From positions 1 to 64,000 of the forward strand of contig JAIOPE010000103.1 of NCBI GenBank assembly GCA_021414065.1: a DNA stretch of 64,000 nt, given 5' to 3'. Numbering within the stretch: position 1 is the first letter of the stretch; every line of letters starts with the position of its first letter. A program made the position numbers and the translations under genes. Origin of the DNA: Planctomycetota bacterium (GTDB taxonomy: Bacteria > Planctomycetota > JAJSAM01 > JAJVHW01). Below the pieces are notes generated by a model. It saw nothing but the letters and a program-made list of their open reading frames with translations, was not told the origin of the DNA and did not search any database. Below are positions 61,661-64,000 of this stretch, piece after piece.

Positions 61661-61920
61661 TCTCGGAGCTCTGCCCTACCTCGTCGGGGACGCCGCCACT
61701 AGGGCGATGTCCCCGGCTCCTCGGTCCGGGCAGGCTCCTGTTGGTTTCTCGGAACTCGGCCCTACCTCGTCGGGGATGTCGCCACTAGCGCGGGGTCCTC
61801 GGCTCCTCGGTCCGGGCCGGTTCCTGTTGGTTGGTTTGTCGGAGCTCTGCCCTAACTCGTCGGGTATGCCGCCACTAGGGCGGTGTTCCCGGCTCCTCGG
61901 CCCGGGCCGGCTCCGTTGGT
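61661..61920. repeat. Three hairpin-bearing direct repeats (period 86-90 bp), related to 27315-27694
   Basis: Units start near 61661, 61747 and 61836 with CGGAGCTCTGCCCTACCTCG and contain a long stem: CGGGGACGCCGCC, ACTA loop, GGGCGATGTCCCCG, then CTCCTCGGTCCGGGC and CTCCTGTTGG. In unit 2 a G-C pair becomes G-T, and in unit 3 changes on both arms keep 12 of 13 pairs, so the hairpin is conserved. CCTACCTCGTCGGGGACG and CTCCTCGGTCCGG are shared with the 27-kb repeats. Confidence 0.8.
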
Positions 61921-61987
61921 TTTGGGGTTTCGAACTGACTGAACGGGGGGACGGTCGCGCGAGCGGTCGTCCCCCCCAAGCGTTTCC
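61661..61987. other. Non-coding gap between pilC and the histidine kinase
   Basis: The 327 bases hold three hairpin-bearing direct repeats (61661-61920) and, downstream, about 65 bases with a C-rich run (CCCCCCAAG) before the kinase start. Arg/Pro/Ser-rich frames cross the repeats. I see no gene. Confidence 0.7.
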
Positions 61988-63469
61988 ATGTCCCTCCGCT
62001 CGAAGCTGTTCGGCGCAATCGGTGCCACGCTTTGCGTGCTGCTCGGGGTTCTCGTGTTCCTGGCTCTGGTGCAGGAACGTTCGCGCGCCGCGCGCGAGGC
62101 GGGCCTGCGCGGCACCATGCTCGAGTACGCGGCCGATCTCTGCGCTCCCGCCGACCTCGTGAGCCGGAGCGCGCTCGTCCGAGGGGATCGGCTCCATCCG
62201 CGAGTTCGGGTCCTTGCGATCTACAATCCGACAGCGGCGTCGGCCTCTGCCGACCACAGCGGGGCGCCGACGCGTTTGTGGGGCTCCATGGACGCTGACC
62301 CGGAGCTCGCGGCCCGCGCCGCTCGGCTGGTGGATGCCGCATGGCGCAGCGGGGAGACGCAGTTCGAGGGGAACTCGGCCGCGGTCCCCACGCGGCGGGG
62401 CGGTGACACTGCCGACCCCAAGGTGCGCGTCGCGGCGGTGGTCTTCGTGGAGCTCCGCGAGGGTGCGGAACTCGACCCGGTCGAGGTCAGCCGCGCCACG
62501 TACCTAGCGATCGTCGCTGCCGGGGCGCTGCTCCTCGTCGTCACCTGGTTCCTCGTGGACCGTGTCGTCTCCCGGCCGCTTCGCGAGGTCGTGGAGGCGG
62601 CGGGCCGTGTCGCCGCGGGCGACTACTCGAAGCAGGTCCCCGAGTCCGGTCGTGACGACGAAATCGAGAAAGTGGTCGAGGCGTTCAACTCGATGATGGT
62701 GGACCTCGACCGGCTGCAGGGTCGGATGAAGGCGCAGATGGGAGACGTGCTGGCGGAGGCGCGCCGCACGCAGGACTCACTCGTGATCGCGCAGCGCCTG
62801 GCCGCCACCGGACGACTGGCAGCCGGCATCGCGCACGAAGTGAACAACCCGCTGGCCGGCATGATCGAGGCGATCCGTGCTCTGCGGACGCGCGAGATGG
62901 CCGAGGCGAAGCGTGAGGAGTACCTCGAACTGGTCGAGGAGGGCCTGCACCGCATCGAAGCGACCGTCGCGCGCATCCTGCAGTTCACGCCCCACAAGGT
63001 CGCACCCAGGCCGATGACGTTCGATGAGATCGTGCGTCCGGTCATCGCGCTCGCCCGGCACCGCATCGAAAAGCAACAGGTCGAGGCTGTCATCGACGGA
63101 GCGGATGAGCCCGCTCAGGTCTATGGCGATCCCTACGAGCTGCAGCAGGCTCTGCTGAACGTGGTGCTCAATGCGCTCGATGCGCTTGAGGAGGCGCATC
63201 CCGCGTCGCCGACCCTGCGGTTCACGACGATTGCGGACGAGCGCGACGTCCGGCTGGTCATTCGCGACAACGGGCGGGGGATTCGCCCGGAGGACATGCC
63301 GCGCGTGTTCGATCTGTTCTTCACGACGAAGGAACCCGGGAAGGGGACAGGGCTCGGCCTCGCGACCGCACACAAGATCCTGACCGACCACGGGGGGCGC
63401 CTGGAGCTGCGATCGGACCGAGGAGCCGGAACCGAAGTCGAGTTCTCGCTCCCGCGATTCTCGGTCTGA
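61988..63469 (+). CDS. Membrane sensor histidine kinase (orphan)
   Basis: The product has 493 residues: TM helix at about 7-28, an extracytoplasmic sensor of ~140 residues, TM helix at about 171-191, HAMP (about 192-244), coiled linker, HisKA with phospho-acceptor His283 (GIAHEVNNPL), and HATPase with N-box NVVLNALDAL near 390, G1 DNGRGI near 430, F-box FDLFFTTK and G2 GTGLGLAT near 455. It is NtrB/AtoS-like in its core. No response regulator is adjacent; the receiver protein at 19161 is a distant candidate. The signal is unknown. Confidence 0.88.
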   Translation: MSLRSKLFGAIGATLCVLLGVLVFLALVQERSRAAREAGLRGTMLEYAADLCAPADLVSRSALVRGDRLHPRVRVLAIYNPTAASASADHSGAPTRLWGSMDADPELAARAARLVDAAWRSGETQFEGNSAAVPTRRGGDTADPKVRVAAVVFVELREGAELDPVEVSRATYLAIVAAGALLLVVTWFLVDRVVSRPLREVVEAAGRVAAGDYSKQVPESGRDDEIEKVVEAFNSMMVDLDRLQGRMKAQMGDVLAEARRTQDSLVIAQRLAATGRLAAGIAHEVNNPLAGMIEAIRALRTREMAEAKREEYLELVEEGLHRIEATVARILQFTPHKVAPRPMTFDEIVRPVIALARHRIEKQQVEAVIDGADEPAQVYGDPYELQQALLNVVLNALDALEEAHPASPTLRFTTIADERDVRLVIRDNGRGIRPEDMPRVFDLFFTTKEPGKGTGLGLATAHKILTDHGGRLELRSDRGAGTEVEFSLPRFSV

Positions 63470-63510
63470 CCGGCGGGCGGTTCAGCGGTCGGCGCCGACA
63501 CGTTTTGTCC

Positions 63511-63541
63511 GCGACGGAGCCGCGACGGAACCGTGACGGAG
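63511..63541. repeat. 11-bp imperfect tandem repeat, 3 units
   Basis: gcgacggagcc, gcgacggaacc and gtgacggagag follow each other upstream of the last gene. It is short and may be chance or part of a promoter region. Confidence 0.4.
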
Positions 63542-63633
63542 AGCGAGGACCCTTGGAAGTACGGAGTGAGCACCCCCGTACACCCGACACCATTGGGTCT
63601 TGGGGCCGATCGGCTCCGCGGAGGCACAGAGCC

Positions 63634-64000
63634 ATGCGCGATCCTCGAAATCTGGCGATCCTCGTCCTTGCGTGCGCGACCGCGTTCCTCGCCGGAACGG
63701 CCCTTTCACGCCCCGAGTCCGCGTCCGCTCAGCAGGCCGGCGGTGGCGCGTACGGGGGAAACACGGTGTCCACGAACGGCCGTGTGGTCGCGGCCACGGG
63801 CACAGTGGGCAGCGGGATGAGCGTGCTGTGGCTGATGGACACAGAGACCAAGCGGCTTCTGGTGTACGGCACGAACAGCCTCGGCAAGAACGTGGAATTG
63901 CGCGCCGCGCGCAACATCACGTGGGACCTCGCGCTCGACGAACTGAACGACGACTCGCAGTACAAGGCGGAGGACCTGAAGCGCCTCGCCGAGAAGCGCC
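63634..64000 (+). CDS. Secreted protein of unknown function, cut by the window edge
   Basis: An ATG with GGAG upstream starts a frame that stays open to the end of the window (122 codons seen). A signal peptide (LAILVLACATAFLAGTALSR) is followed by Gln/Gly-rich sequence (ASAQQAGGGAYGG). Then comes a beta-rich segment SVLWLMDTETKRLLVYGTNS and LRAARNITWDLALDELNDDS. Small planctomycete exported proteins of this style are familiar, but I cannot name the family. The 3' end is missing. Confidence 0.6.
   Translation, partial: MRDPRNLAILVLACATAFLAGTALSRPESASAQQAGGGAYGGNTVSTNGRVVAATGTVGSGMSVLWLMDTETKRLLVYGTNSLGKNVELRAARNITWDLALDELNDDSQYKAEDLKRLAEKR

Overview
This window is very GC-rich (roughly two thirds G+C by eye), with many GTG and TTG starts and long antisense open frames that are only a by-product of composition. 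It looks like a chromosomal core segment from a Gram-negative-type (diderm), probably uncultured bacterium. A Planctomycetota-like lineage is my best guess. The reasons are a division/cell-wall (dcw) cluster with no ftsA, ftsZ or ddl at its end, several lipoproteins with prenyltransferase-like or HEAT-like folds, zinc-ribbon proteins with Lys/Ala-rich tails, a Kdo transferase (lipid A core), and a type IV pilus motor cluster with two PilB-like ATPases. No rRNA, tRNA, CRISPR array, prophage or intact transposase was seen.

Layout. 1-3.3 kb: a dispersed repeat copy, a ferritin-like protein behind a good sigma70-type promoter, and an M20 amidohydrolase coupled to a class IV aminotransferase. 3.3-6.9 kb (minus): a two-domain ABC permease coupled to a membrane glycosyltransferase-like protein with a TPR tail. 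7.0-11.8 kb: lipoproteins, a free-standing NIL domain, a cupin lipoprotein and a zinc-ribbon membrane protein. 11.9-16.7 kb: uvrB (no canonical start codon visible), uvrC and a XerC/D recombinase. 16.9-20.0 kb: a Lys-rich ORF followed across an in-frame TAG by a DksA-type zinc finger, lspA, pyrD and a receiver-domain protein. 20.1-27.1 kb: secA, waaA, metK, a pseudopilin-like protein and an exported protein. 27.1-27.8 kb: duplicated terminator hairpins and three roughly 133-bp direct repeats. 27.8-33.1 kb: dnaE (minus), a 12-bp tandem repeat in its upstream region, a HEAT-like lipoprotein and a CxxC protein. 33.1-33.4 kb: two nested inverted-repeat elements.

33.6-49.9 kb is the dcw cluster: four GTGGG MraZ boxes at exact 10-bp spacing, mraZ, rsmH, an FtsL-like protein, ftsI, murE, murF, mraY, ftsW, murG, murC, murB, a 91-aa unknown, an FtsQ-like protein and two membrane proteins. 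Most junctions are 4-bp ATGA/GTGA overlaps, so translation is probably coupled along the chain. Together these genes make and export the lipid-linked peptidoglycan precursor and polymerise and crosslink it. The MurE specificity motif predicts meso-diaminopimelate. 50.0-52.1 kb: rplM-rpsI, a yebC gene with an internal deletion and frameshift, and a small unknown. 52.2-55.6 kb (minus): a lipoprotein coupled to pyruvate phosphate dikinase. 55.8-61.7 kb: pilB-pilT-pilB-pilC. 61.7-64 kb: three hairpin-forming repeats related to those at 27 kb, an orphan histidine kinase and the start of a secreted protein cut by the window edge.

Three genes have damage or oddities that could be real or assembly errors: uvrB (ATC where ATG is expected), the DksA-type gene (in-frame TAG) and yebC (about 45 codons missing plus a frameshift).
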